The notes beneath the pieces are model-generated. The model ran no database searches and was not told the origin of the DNA. It worked only from the letters and a program-made list of their open reading frames with translations. The translations under genes and the position numbers were made by a program. From NCBI RefSeq assembly GCF_900142205.1, contig NZ_FRAA01000002.1, positions 122,282 to 186,281 on the forward strand: DNA of 64,000 nt, read 5' to 3'. Below are positions 54,002 through 62,468 of the stretch, one piece after another; the first letter of the stretch is position 1, and each line of letters opens with the position of its first letter. Source of the stretch: Reichenbachiella agariperforans (lineage in GTDB: Bacteria > Bacteroidota > Bacteroidia > Cytophagales > Cyclobacteriaceae).

Positions 54002-56608
54002 ATGGCAGCAAGTAAGAAAGAAACCCCTTTGATGAAACAATACAATGCGATCAAGGCCAAGCACCCTGATGCATTGCTACTATTTAGAGTAGGTGACTTC
54101 TACGAGACCTTCGGAGAGGATGCGGTGCGTGCCAGCAAAATCCTTGATATCGTACTAACCAAACGCGCCAATGGATCAGCGTCCCACATCGAGCTGGCAG
54201 GATTTCCTCACCATTCGCTGGACACTTACTTGCCCAAATTGGTACGAGCAGGAAATAGAGTGGCGATCTGTGATCAACTCGAAAACCCAAAAGATGTCAA
54301 AGGAATCGTCAAACGCGGTGTGACAGAACTGGTCACTCCTGGCCTGACGCTCAATGACAATGTCCTCGAACAAAGAAAAAACAACTATCTCGCCTCGATT
54401 TCATTTGGGAAAGAAATGCACGGGATCGCGTTTCTCGATCTCAGCACAGGTGAGTTTATGCTCTCACATGGCACTGACGACTACATTGACAAACTGATCC
54501 AAAGTTTCAACCCATCGGAGATCATTTTCTGCAAGAACCACCGATCGCATTGCGAAAAACTCCTCGGTTCGGATCACAACATCTTCTGTCTGGAGGAGTG
54601 GATTTTTGGTTTTGATTTCGGATATGAAAAACTCAACACGCACTTTAAGACCAAAAATCTAAAAGGGTTTGGCATAGAACAGTCCAAAGAAGGAATCGCT
54701 GCTGCTGGCGCGATACTCTACTACCTCGAAGAGACCGAGCACAAACAAATCAGTCATATTTCGTCCATCTCTAGACTGGATACCGACAAGTATGTTTGGC
54801 TGGATAAATTCACCATCCGTAATCTTGAACTGGTTTATCCTCAGCAAAATGATGGCGTAGCGCTGCTATCGATCCTAGACCATACCTGCACGCCTATGGG
54901 CGCACGATTGCTCAAAAAGTGGCTTGTGCTTCCATTAAAAGAAAAGGCGATCATCGAAGCGAGGCTTTCGGTCGTGGAATCACTATTAGAGGCAGAGGAG
55001 GTTGCTGAGACAGTAGAAAGCCACTTATCACAAATCTCAGATATCGAGCGACTGGTATCCAAGGTAGCTGCACTTCGCATCAACCCTCGTGAGTTGCTAC
55101 ATCTCAAAAAAGCACTGGCACATATCCAACCGATCAAGGAGCAACTAGAGAAGTCGGGAATCGAAACTTTGTCCAAATATGGAGACAAACTAAACCCATG
55201 CGCACAATTACTCGACCGCATCAATACCTATATGAAAGATGACGTGCCGCTCAACGCCACCCAAGGAGGAATCATCAGCGACGGGATAGATTCGGAACTC
55301 GACGAACTAAGAAAAATCGCTTTCTCTGGCAAAGACTATTTGCTCCAAATCCAAGAAAGAGAAAAAGCCAAAACAGGTATCTCATCACTCAAAATCGCCT
55401 ACAATAAAGTATTTGGGTACTACCTAGAGGTATCCAATGCACACAAGGATAAAGTTCCCACCGAGTGGATCAGAAAGCAAACGCTCGTCAACGCAGAGCG
55501 TTACATCACGGAAGAGCTCAAAACATACGAAGAAAAAATACTGACTGCAGAAGACAAATTAGGCAGCATAGAGTTTCGCCTCTACAACGAACTCGTGAGC
55601 TTCACTGCCGACTATGTCAACGAGATCCAGGTCAATGCTAAATGTATCGCTGAGATAGACTGTCTACTATCCTTTTCGCAGGTCGCTAAAAAACAAAACT
55701 ACTGCCGTCCATCGATCCAAGAAGACCCGATCATCGACATCAAAGAAGGCAGGCATCCGGTAATAGAAACCCAGCTGCCCGCTGGTGAAGAGTACATCCC
55801 TAATAGCGTCATGTTAGACGATGTATCACAGCAGATCATGGTCATCACCGGCCCTAACATGGCGGGTAAGTCTGCCCTACTGAGACAAACCGCACTAATC
55901 GTACTCATGGCACAGATGGGATCTTTCGTCCCTGCTGCCTATGCTAAAATCGGGATCATTGACAAGGTATTCACCAGAGTGGGCGCCTCTGATAACCTAT
56001 CCAAAGGCGAATCTACCTTCATGGTCGAGATGACCGAGACCGCTAGTATACTCAACAACCTGAGCGACAGTAGTCTGGTTCTCATGGATGAAATTGGTAG
56101 AGGTACAAGCACCTATGATGGGGTATCCATCGCTTGGTCCATCGTAGAGCATCTGCACAATCACCCAAAGTTCAAAGCAAAGACGATGTTTGCGACACAC
56201 TACCACGAACTGAATCAAATCGCCACAGATTTCCCGAGAGTCAAAAATTTTAACGTATCCGTAAAGGAGCTAGACAACCGTGTGATCTTTATGCGTAAGC
56301 TCAAGGAGGGCGGCAGTGAGCACAGCTTTGGTATCCATGTTGCTAAAATGGCAGGCATGCCCAATGAAGTAGTCTTACGTGCCAACGAAATCTTGGGTCA
56401 CTTAGAAAAAGACAAGATCAAAGAAGGAGATGCGGAGCGAATAGAATCTATTCCAAAGAATAACTTTCAGCTCAGTATGTTCGAATCTGACCCACACTTC
56501 GAAGAGGTAATTGGTCTACTCAATAAACTAGATATCAATACGATTTCGCCTGTAGAAGCTTTGCTTAAACTCAATGAGGTAAAGTCGATTTTGAAAGGGA
56601 ATAAATAA
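54002..56608 (+). CDS. mutS: DNA mismatch repair protein MutS
   Basis: 868 residues. The mismatch-reading Phe-x-Glu is in RVGDFYETFGEDAV; clamp and lever regions are followed by the ATPase with Walker A TGPNMAGKSALLRQTAL, LSKGESTFMVEM, and Walker B LVLMDEIGRGTSTYDG, then THYHEL. It recognises mismatches and recruits MutL. Monocistronic; its stop lies in a terminator shared with the convergent LytTR gene. Confidence 0.97.
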   Translation: MAASKKETPLMKQYNAIKAKHPDALLLFRVGDFYETFGEDAVRASKILDIVLTKRANGSASHIELAGFPHHSLDTYLPKLVRAGNRVAICDQLENPKDVKGIVKRGVTELVTPGLTLNDNVLEQRKNNYLASISFGKEMHGIAFLDLSTGEFMLSHGTDDYIDKLIQSFNPSEIIFCKNHRSHCEKLLGSDHNIFCLEEWIFGFDFGYEKLNTHFKTKNLKGFGIEQSKEGIAAAGAILYYLEETEHKQISHISSISRLDTDKYVWLDKFTIRNLELVYPQQNDGVALLSILDHTCTPMGARLLKKWLVLPLKEKAIIEARLSVVESLLEAEEVAETVESHLSQISDIERLVSKVAALRINPRELLHLKKALAHIQPIKEQLEKSGIETLSKYGDKLNPCAQLLDRINTYMKDDVPLNATQGGIISDGIDSELDELRKIAFSGKDYLLQIQEREKAKTGISSLKIAYNKVFGYYLEVSNAHKDKVPTEWIRKQTLVNAERYITEELKTYEEKILTAEDKLGSIEFRLYNELVSFTADYVNEIQVNAKCIAEIDCLLSFSQVAKKQNYCRPSIQEDPIIDIKEGRHPVIETQLPAGEEYIPNSVMLDDVSQQIMVITGPNMAGKSALLRQTALIVLMAQMGSFVPAAYAKIGIIDKVFTRVGASDNLSKGESTFMVEMTETASILNNLSDSSLVLMDEIGRGTSTYDGVSIAWSIVEHLHNHPKFKAKTMFATHYHELNQIATDFPRVKNFNVSVKELDNRVIFMRKLKEGGSEHSFGIHVAKMAGMPNEVVLRANEILGHLEKDKIKEGDAERIESIPKNNFQLSMFESDPHFEEVIGLLNKLDINTISPVEALLKLNEVKSILKGNK

Positions 56609-56664
56609 TAAAAGAAGACACTAGGCCCAAGATTGTCTTGACTCTAGTGTCTTCTTTTATTATT
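56604..56664. terminator. Shared bidirectional terminator between mutS and the LytTR gene
   Basis: A perfect 21-bp stem (arms 56604-56624 and 56644-56664) with a 19-base loop. The arms begin and end in AATAATAAAA/TTTTATTATT, so T runs exist in both directions. Both stop codons lie within the structure. Confidence 0.88.
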
Positions 56665-57442
56665 TCTCCAGCCAGTTCAGAAACTCCGGCACTCTGACTC
56701 GACTGATCAGGATTTGATCCTTGGTCTCTGGCTGTAGAATGACCTCTAGTCTACTGTTGAAGTATTTGTTGACCAGTTTGATCGAATGGATATTGGCGAT
56801 ATATTTTCTAGATAATCTAAAGAAATCAGAAGGATCAAGCTGCTTGACTAACTCATCTAACTTAAAGGAGATAATGAATTTAGCCCCTTCCTTCGAGACC
56901 AAATAGGTGTAGTCATCCTCGGCATAGAAATACGCAATGTCCTCAACAGACACGTGTCTCAACCTGTCTCCAGACTTAATAATAAAACGCTTTTTGTAAT
57001 CGCGCTGCTCGTCAGATAGTTTGAGCAACTGCTGCACTTGATCTATGCTCAACGCGACACTACCTTCTTCCTCTTCGCTTTTGTTGTCATTGAGATCAGC
57101 ATACTTTTTCAATGCAGCTTCTAGGTCGTCTTTCTCGATGGGTTTGAGGAGGTAATCTATACTATTGACCTTGAATGCTCTAATGGCATAGTTCTCAAAA
57201 GCCGTCGTAAAAACGATGGGGCAGCTAACAGCCGTCTGCTGAAATATCTCAAAGCTCAACCCATCAGACAGCTGAATATCCATGAAGATCAAGTCTGGAT
57301 CTTCATTGTCTTCATACCATTCGACTGTTTCTTCTATAGATTCAAAACAATCAATAATTTCTACGTCAAATGACGTCTCAGCCAAAAGTCTTTTCAGCTC
57401 GTCCTGAGCGAATTGCTCATCCTCTATAATCAATACCTTCAT
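56660..57442 (-). CDS. LytTR-family response regulator
   Basis: 260 residues: receiver domain with IIEDEQFAQDELKRLL and phospho-acceptor DLIFMDIQLSDG, then a LytTR DNA-binding domain (RFIIKSGDRLRHVSVEDIAYF, FFRLSRKYIANIHSI). It overlaps the kinase gene by 26 bases. Such pairs often control envelope or secretion functions in Bacteroidota; the targets are unknown. Confidence 0.94.
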   Translation of the reverse strand: MKVLIIEDEQFAQDELKRLLAETSFDVEIIDCFESIEETVEWYEDNEDPDLIFMDIQLSDGLSFEIFQQTAVSCPIVFTTAFENYAIRAFKVNSIDYLLKPIEKDDLEAALKKYADLNDNKSEEEEGSVALSIDQVQQLLKLSDEQRDYKKRFIIKSGDRLRHVSVEDIAYFYAEDDYTYLVSKEGAKFIISFKLDELVKQLDPSDFFRLSRKYIANIHSIKLVNKYFNSRLEVILQPETKDQILISRVRVPEFLNWLEK

Positions 57443-58496
57443 AATCAGGGCTTAATAGTGGTAATAATACTATAAAACTATCTTCTGTTTGTTTAATTTC
57501 TACATTTTTATCTGTCACTATATCATAATGACTGATGATGTTATCCAATCCGATTTTGGATGAATACCCTTTAGAGGACTTTAGCCGAAGTGAATTTTTG
57601 ATCACAATCTGGTCGCCCTCATGGTACACCCAGATAGATAGGGGGTATTTGGTAGATACCACATTATGCTTGATGGCGTTTTCGATCAACAACTGCAAAA
57701 TCAATGGAGGCACTTGACACTTTGCTACCTCTTTCATCGGATCTATCTCGATCACTAATTTCTGTCCAAAACGCATTCGAATCAACTCGACATAGGACTC
57801 AATAGCTTGTAGTTCTTCTTGAATTGATACGAGACCTTTGTTGCGATGTTCCAGTACATTTCGATAAACATTAGAAAGTTTTCGGATGAAACTATAGGCT
57901 GTATTCGGATCTGAATAGACCAAAGATGAAAGCGTGTTGAGACTGTTGAACAAAAAATGTGGGTTCACCTGTGTTTTGAGCATTTCATGTCTAAACTCAA
58001 GTCCCTCTTTTTTGAACCTTTCGATCTCTATCATCGAGACCTTCCACTTGTTCAAGAAAAACATTCCCATCTCGATCGCTACCACTAGTATGGTCAGAGA
58101 CAGCGCCGTGGAGATCACCACGATTTCATCAAACAACGGCCTAGAATGGTGATCACTGACAAAACGATAAAGGAAGGCCCCAAAAAAAGCTATGACTACC
58201 GAGGCATAGACGGTATTGGAGCTGAGCTGGATGATAAAGCGGCTTTTCGCACCATGCTCCCAAGGGAGGATTTTATCTAACCGGCGATTTATAAAGCGAA
58301 TCCCCTCTAATACAAAAAGAGCCAAAACGATCGCATAGATGTATTCATTGGGATCCCAAGAAAGGGGTAAGTCCGAATAAAAAACACTATAAATGATATC
58401 AATAAACAAACGAAGACCAGCTCCCATGAAAACGACACTTAGCCATCTCCACCAGTTCACACTGTACCCTCTAAACGGACTTATAAATTCTGACAT
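57417..58496 (-). CDS. LytS-type sensor histidine kinase
   Basis: 359 residues from the ATG at 58494-58496. About four membrane helices in the first 160 residues are followed by the LytS/YesM-type kinase core with phospho-acceptor in KTQVNPHFLFNSLNTLSSLV and an ATPase with PPLILQLLIENAIKHN. No extracellular sensor domain. Cognate partner of the downstream LytTR regulator. Confidence 0.93.
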   Translation of the reverse strand: MSEFISPFRGYSVNWWRWLSVVFMGAGLRLFIDIIYSVFYSDLPLSWDPNEYIYAIVLALFVLEGIRFINRRLDKILPWEHGAKSRFIIQLSSNTVYASVVIAFFGAFLYRFVSDHHSRPLFDEIVVISTALSLTILVVAIEMGMFFLNKWKVSMIEIERFKKEGLEFRHEMLKTQVNPHFLFNSLNTLSSLVYSDPNTAYSFIRKLSNVYRNVLEHRNKGLVSIQEELQAIESYVELIRMRFGQKLVIEIDPMKEVAKCQVPPLILQLLIENAIKHNVVSTKYPLSIWVYHEGDQIVIKNSLRLKSSKGYSSKIGLDNIISHYDIVTDKNVEIKQTEDSFIVLLPLLSPDYEGIDYRG

Positions 58497-58554
58497 GCAA
58501 AAAAAATTATACACGAAGTACGCGTATAATATCTAATATTAAAACTGGCTAAAC

Positions 58555-58591
58555 ACAAAAAAAACCTCAGACATACATATAGTCTGAGGTT
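58555..58591 (-). terminator. Terminator of the small CTD-like secreted protein gene
   Basis: A 10-bp stem (AACCTCAGAC / GTCTGAGGTT, 58563-58572 with 58582-58591) with TTTTTTTT on the minus strand. Confidence 0.88.
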
Positions 58592-58612
58592 ACATTCCTT
58601 GGCAGTTATCCA

Positions 58613-58969
58613 TTAGTCTTTTGTGATTACTTTTTTGACAGTATACATTTCATTGGCTACCATATAAGTATAGTCACCTGCTGGTAATGCTGATACGTCA
58701 AATCTTTTCAAAAAAGCTTTACCTTCTGACTGCTTTTCTGTGTGCATCAAAACTCCATAAGCGTCAAAAATCTTCACTTTCACGGACTCACCTTCTAGCT
58801 TGGCAAAAGTCACAGCAACACTAGACTCGTTCAGTTCCACGATTCTAACATCGAGCTCTGGGCTCACTTTCACTTCCTTTTCTGACTTTTCACCTTTGTT
58901 GCCTGCAAACGAAAGTGTGGACATGGCTACTAAACCAGCAATTGCGATTGTTTTAATTGTAGTTTTCAT
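58613..58969 (-). CDS. Small secreted protein resembling an isolated sorting-domain fold
   Basis: 118 residues: signal peptide MKTTIKTIAIAGLVAMSTLS followed by a single beta-sandwich of the type seen in T9SS C-terminal domains (VKIFDAYGVLMHTE, FDVSALPAGDYTYMV, KKVITKD). No catalytic domain precedes it. It may be a small periplasmic or surface beta-sandwich protein. Monocistronic with its own terminator. Confidence 0.78.
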   Translation of the reverse strand: MKTTIKTIAIAGLVAMSTLSFAGNKGEKSEKEVKVSPELDVRIVELNESSVAVTFAKLEGESVKVKIFDAYGVLMHTEKQSEGKAFLKRFDVSALPAGDYTYMVANEMYTVKKVITKD

Positions 58970-59526
58970 GATAATAGTTGTTTTGTTGAAATTGATTACG
59001 ATACAAGTTTACGATGATCCTGAGGGGAGTAAAACCTGATTTCGGTGAGCTTTAATTTTATTCAGGTGAAGTGTAGAAAATTTTCTATGGGCATTTGGAT
59101 CAAATCAAGATGAGACGAGACAATTCTAATAGTTATTTTGGTTGCATATGAAGTAGAGCATTTGCTACGGGGCGAGTGTTGTTTGGCATCTAGCCGAGTC
59201 AAAGGATGAATTCTGAAGTAAGTAAGGCTGTCTTCCCTGTGCAAAAATATAATTTGGTGCAGATTAGTCTTTATGTTCATTGCGGTTCGCAATAGTGCTC
59301 CCGCTTGATCGCATTTCCTAATGCGACTGAAACCTTCTTGGCATTTATAATGCAATGAACATACCCCGCTCCCTTCTCCTAAACCTAAGTTACCGTTTCC
59401 AAAACTTACCTTTTTGGTTTTACTCCCAATAAGTATAATCTCCAATCTAAACCATGTCCTCATTAGGGTATAAAATCAGAGGATAGAAAAACCTACTCCT
59501 CTAGTCTCAGTGTCTGCTAAGACCGA
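58970..59526 (+). other. Gene-free stretch before the small-RNA repeats
   Basis: About 560 bases. A minus-strand frame at 59062-59463 (133 codons) has no recognisable domain or start context and is not accepted. Nothing else was recognised. Confidence 0.55.
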
Positions 59527-59861
59527 CTAAAAAAGAAAAAGCTGCTCACCCCGTCCGGGCCAGCAGCTTTTAAGCATGATTATGAAAGACTAAATTACTA
59601 TTCTATTATTGGTGGAGCTTTTCAGCTCATGTAGTCACTTCCTCTTTTCTTCTCTTCGTTTCTCTGTAACTACAATACAATAATATGCATGCAGCGTATT
59701 GTTTTAAAGCAGAAATCGGTGAACTGTATTATTTGACAGGTGAACTTCATCATTATATAGGAGAGTGGTTTTGGATAGATCGATAGTTAGTATTGAGAGC
59801 CCAATAAAACTAGAGAGGTCGCCGATAGTTGTTTCCTTCCTCAGGCTTTTCGATCAACGAT
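59527..59861 (-). repeat. Repeat unit copy A (small-RNA locus with upstream region)
   Basis: The first of three direct copies. It shares with B and C the terminator hairpin, the block GCATGATTATGAAAGACTAA on the plus strand, the GGTGGAGCTTTTCAGCTC block and the promoter-like region. It shares with B a further 120 bases up to CCTTCCTCAGGCTTTT. Confidence 0.85.
59529..59672 (-). ncRNA. Candidate small RNA, copy A
   Basis: Predicted minus-strand transcript of about 144 bases. From 5': stem GUAGUUAC / GUGACUAC (59633-59672 region) enclosing a purine-rich loop with GAGGAA; hairpin GAGCU-GAAA-AGCUC (GNRA-type loop); an AU-rich linker; terminator AAGCUGCU...AGCAGCUU with inner GCCC/GGGU and a U tail. 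The 5' end is placed from a TATTATTG -7-like box at 59678-59685 with TTTA 19 bases upstream. No conserved peptide is encoded. Confidence 0.5.
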
Positions 59862-60062
59862 GAAGGATCAGTCTGTAAAGTTGGAGGGATAAACTCGGTA
59901 GACAGGTTCGATATTTTTATTCAAAAAAACCTCAAGAACTTATAAGGGATGGTTATTCACAAAAAACAATCATGAATTTCGAACAATGAATCTTGAATCA
60001 CGAAGTGATCTACTACCTCTCCCCCAGAAATACGGATTGATCCACAATGAAGAGTGGCTTTC

Positions 60063-60450
60063 TATAAATAGCAACGTAGATTGACACCATTGCCTCTAAA
60101 AAAAGAAAAGCTGCTCACCCCGTCCGGGTCAGCAGCTTAAGCATGATTATGAAAGACTAAATTACTATTCTATTTCGGTGGAGCTTTTCAGCTCATGTAG
60201 TCAGTTCCTCTTTTCTTCTCTTCGTTTCTCTGTGACTACAATGCAATAATATGCATGCAGCGTATTGTTTTAAAGCAGAAATCGGTGAACTGTATTATTT
60301 GACAGGTGAACTTCGTCATTATATAGGAGAGTGGTTTTGGATGGACCGATAGATGAAGTCGTTTTGATTGATGGTTAGTATCGAGAACCTAATAGAGCTA
60401 AAGAGGTCGCCGATAGTTATTTCCTTCCTCAGGCTTTTCAGTCAACAATG
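60063..60450 (-). repeat. Repeat unit copy B
   Basis: The second copy, offset 569 bases from A and 400 from C. It differs from A by point changes and about 21 inserted bases (near 60351). It shares with C the preceding block TAGCAACGTAGATTGACAC, which A lacks. Confidence 0.85.
60099..60239 (-). ncRNA. Candidate small RNA, copy B
   Basis: Same layout as copy A. In the 5' stem the U of a U-G pair is C here (GUAGUCAC), giving C-G, a change that keeps the pairing on the minus strand; one terminal pair is lost. Promoter box TATTATTG at 60244-60251. Confidence 0.5.
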
Positions 60451-60462
60451 ACGAGTAACTTT

Positions 60463-60710
60463 CTAAAATAGCAACGTAGATTGACACGATTGCCCCTAAA
60501 AAAAGAAAAGCTGCTCACCCCGTCCGGGTCAGCAGCTTAAGCATGATTATGAAAGACTAAATTACTATTCTGTTTCGGTGGAGCTTTTCAGCTCATGTAG
60601 TCACTTCCTCTTTTCTTCTCTTCGTTTCTCTGTAACTACAATGCAATAATAGCAGCCAGTACTTGATCCTAAAACTAGAAATCGGTGAACTGTATTATTT
60701 GATAGGTGAA
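60463..60710 (-). repeat. Repeat unit copy C (shorter)
   Basis: The third copy. Similarity to A and B ends shortly after TTTGATAGGTGAA (about 60710), where an open frame with outer-membrane-barrel character begins. The 19 bases between the -33-like and -7-like boxes differ from A and B although the boxes themselves are kept. Confidence 0.85.
60499..60639 (-). ncRNA. Candidate small RNA, copy C
   Basis: Same layout: 5' stem identical to copy A, GNRA hairpin, terminator as copy B. Box TATTATTG at 60644-60651 and TTTT 19 bases further upstream. Confidence 0.5.
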
Positions 60711-60908
60711 AGAAAGAATAAACCAAGCAAACTAAAAAGTGGCTATGGGATTGATTTAGGGCATATTCTACCTCCGTATACAAAGCCATACAAAACATTG
60801 CATATACCCTTTCTAAAACCTGTCATTAGACATGAAACAAACCTAAACCACTATGAGAATGACAGAACTGCTACAGTTGGCTTACGATTCAAGAAAGGAA
60901 AAGCCTAA
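60663..60908 (+). pseudogene. Fragment resembling the C-terminus of an outer-membrane beta-barrel protein
   Basis: An 81-codon open frame. Its last 60 residues look coding (SGYGIDLGHILPPYTKPYK, then TATVGLRFKKGKA at the end); the closing GLRF strand recalls Bacteroidota outer-membrane barrels. Its first residues run through the repeat copy C, where a barrel would need hundreds more residues. Most likely a leftover 3' end joined to the repeat; alternatively a chance frame. Confidence 0.4.
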
Positions 60909-61126
60909 TCAAAAAAAACTTATGACCGACTAACCTGAATACGGCTCTAAAACAAGCTCAATAGCAGTATTAAAGCCCTTTTTATCCTGTCATTTCGACA
61001 ATAGGCGAAATAAAAGCCTATTTAGGTTAGAAGTATGATGACAACTTGCTCAGATAACCAAAACAACAATTATTAATCGAACTCAAGTTACTAGCTATAT
61101 CTACCAATCTTGCGATATTTGGCTTT
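60909..61126 (+). other. Non-coding leader before the saccharopine-dehydrogenase-like gene
   Basis: 218 bases with no gene. Nothing recognised beyond AT-rich sequence. Confidence 0.4.
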
Positions 61127-62359
61127 ATGACAAACACTACCCCAATGATCAAAATCGGCATTCTAAAAGAAGGCAAAATCCCCGTCGATAGACGTGTTGC
61201 CATCACACCGGAACAAGCCAAAAAAATACAAGAAACACACCCAGAGGTTTCACTTGTCTGTGCGCATAGCGACATTAGATGTTTCTCGGATCAGGACTAT
61301 ATAGATCTAAACATCCCCCTGACAGATGATGTGTCGGACTGTGATATTTTATTTGGAGTCAAAGAAGTGCCGATCGCAGCATTGATACCTAACAAAACCT
61401 ACTTTTTCTTCTCACACACGATCAAGAAACAAGCCTACAACAGAACACTGCTCCAAACCATACTGGACAAGAACATAACCTTGATCGATTATGAAACACT
61501 GACGAATACTGATGGGCAACGCATCATTGCCTTTGGTCGGTATGCAGGAATCGTAGGCGCGTACAATGCGTTATGGACTTATGGAAAGCGCTATAACCTA
61601 TTTGATATCCGACGTGCGCATGAATGCTTTGATTTGGACGATCTAAAAACAGAGTTTAATCTAATCAAACTACCCAAAATCAAGATCGTTATCACTGGAG
61701 GTGGTCGAGTAGCCAAAGGAGCTATGGAAATCATGAATCAGGTTGGTATTCGTCGCGTATCACCTCATCAGTTCATTACCCAACTATTTGATGAACCCGT
61801 GTATTGCCAACTAAATAACCGAGACTATCACAAACACAAAAACGAAGACAAAGTCTTCAATCGTGCTGAATTCTTTCAGTCACCAGAAGATTTCGAATCT
61901 GATTTCGCTCCCTATGCCCAAGTTGCCGACATCTTGATCGCATGTGCTTTTTGGAATCCCAAAGCCCCTGTTCTATTTACTCGGGAAGATATGACTCAGC
62001 GTAACTTCAGCATCAAAGTGATTGCGGATGTAACTTGCGACATAGAGGGATCGATCCCTTCGACACTGCAGCCTGCTACCATAGATGATCCCATCTATGA
62101 TTATGACCCGACACAAGGCATACTAGCACCACCACTCTCAGACGAAGGCAATGTCACAGTGATGGCTGTAGACAATCTCCCATGCGAACTACCCAGAAAT
62201 GCGTCAACAGACTTTGGGAAAGAGCTCCTCAATAATGTACTACCCAACCTCATCGGAGAAGACAAAGGAGGTATTATAGAGAGGGCTACCATAGCCAAAG
62301 GAGGTCATTTGACTGAGAAATATTCCTACCTCCAAGACTATGTAGATGGGCGTGACTGA
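61127..62359 (+). CDS. Alanine dehydrogenase/saccharopine dehydrogenase-like NAD(P) enzyme
   Basis: 410 residues. The N-terminal AlaDH/PNT-type domain (IGILKEGKIPVDRRVAITPEQA) is followed by a Rossmann domain with VITGGGRVAKGAMEIMNQVG and the late IADVTCDIEGSIPST. The layout fits the lysine-forming saccharopine dehydrogenase group (LYS1-like) rather than true alanine dehydrogenase; the substrate should be treated as unproved. ATG start; monocistronic. Confidence 0.82.
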   Translation: MTNTTPMIKIGILKEGKIPVDRRVAITPEQAKKIQETHPEVSLVCAHSDIRCFSDQDYIDLNIPLTDDVSDCDILFGVKEVPIAALIPNKTYFFFSHTIKKQAYNRTLLQTILDKNITLIDYETLTNTDGQRIIAFGRYAGIVGAYNALWTYGKRYNLFDIRRAHECFDLDDLKTEFNLIKLPKIKIVITGGGRVAKGAMEIMNQVGIRRVSPHQFITQLFDEPVYCQLNNRDYHKHKNEDKVFNRAEFFQSPEDFESDFAPYAQVADILIACAFWNPKAPVLFTREDMTQRNFSIKVIADVTCDIEGSIPSTLQPATIDDPIYDYDPTQGILAPPLSDEGNVTVMAVDNLPCELPRNASTDFGKELLNNVLPNLIGEDKGGIIERATIAKGGHLTEKYSYLQDYVDGRD

Positions 62360-62407
62360 GTAGGCTAAAAAACATATTGTCAAATCTTATATCTTCGATT
62401 GAATTCC

Positions 62408-62415
62408 TATCTTTG
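62408..62415 (+). promoter_or_regulatory. -7 box of the accD promoter
   Basis: TATCTTTG (exact TAnnTTTG), 53 bases before the accD ATG at 62469. Confidence 0.5.
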
Positions 62416-62468
62416 CAAACCTCCAACGACTTAATTTCACGTATTTGGGGAGGAATGAAAAGTTAATT

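Noticed and set aside
59062-59463. 133-codon minus-strand frame
   Set aside because: No domain, no signal, composition unlike neighbouring genes, and no start context; probably chance in non-coding DNA.
59529-59672. Short peptide MLKLLTRTG overlapping the terminator hairpin of copies B and C
   Set aside because: Copy A has a two-base length difference that shifts the frame, so the peptide is not conserved.
59633-59672. 6S RNA or tRNA-like structure in the repeat units
   Set aside because: No large central bulge as in 6S RNA and no cloverleaf or T-loop consensus.
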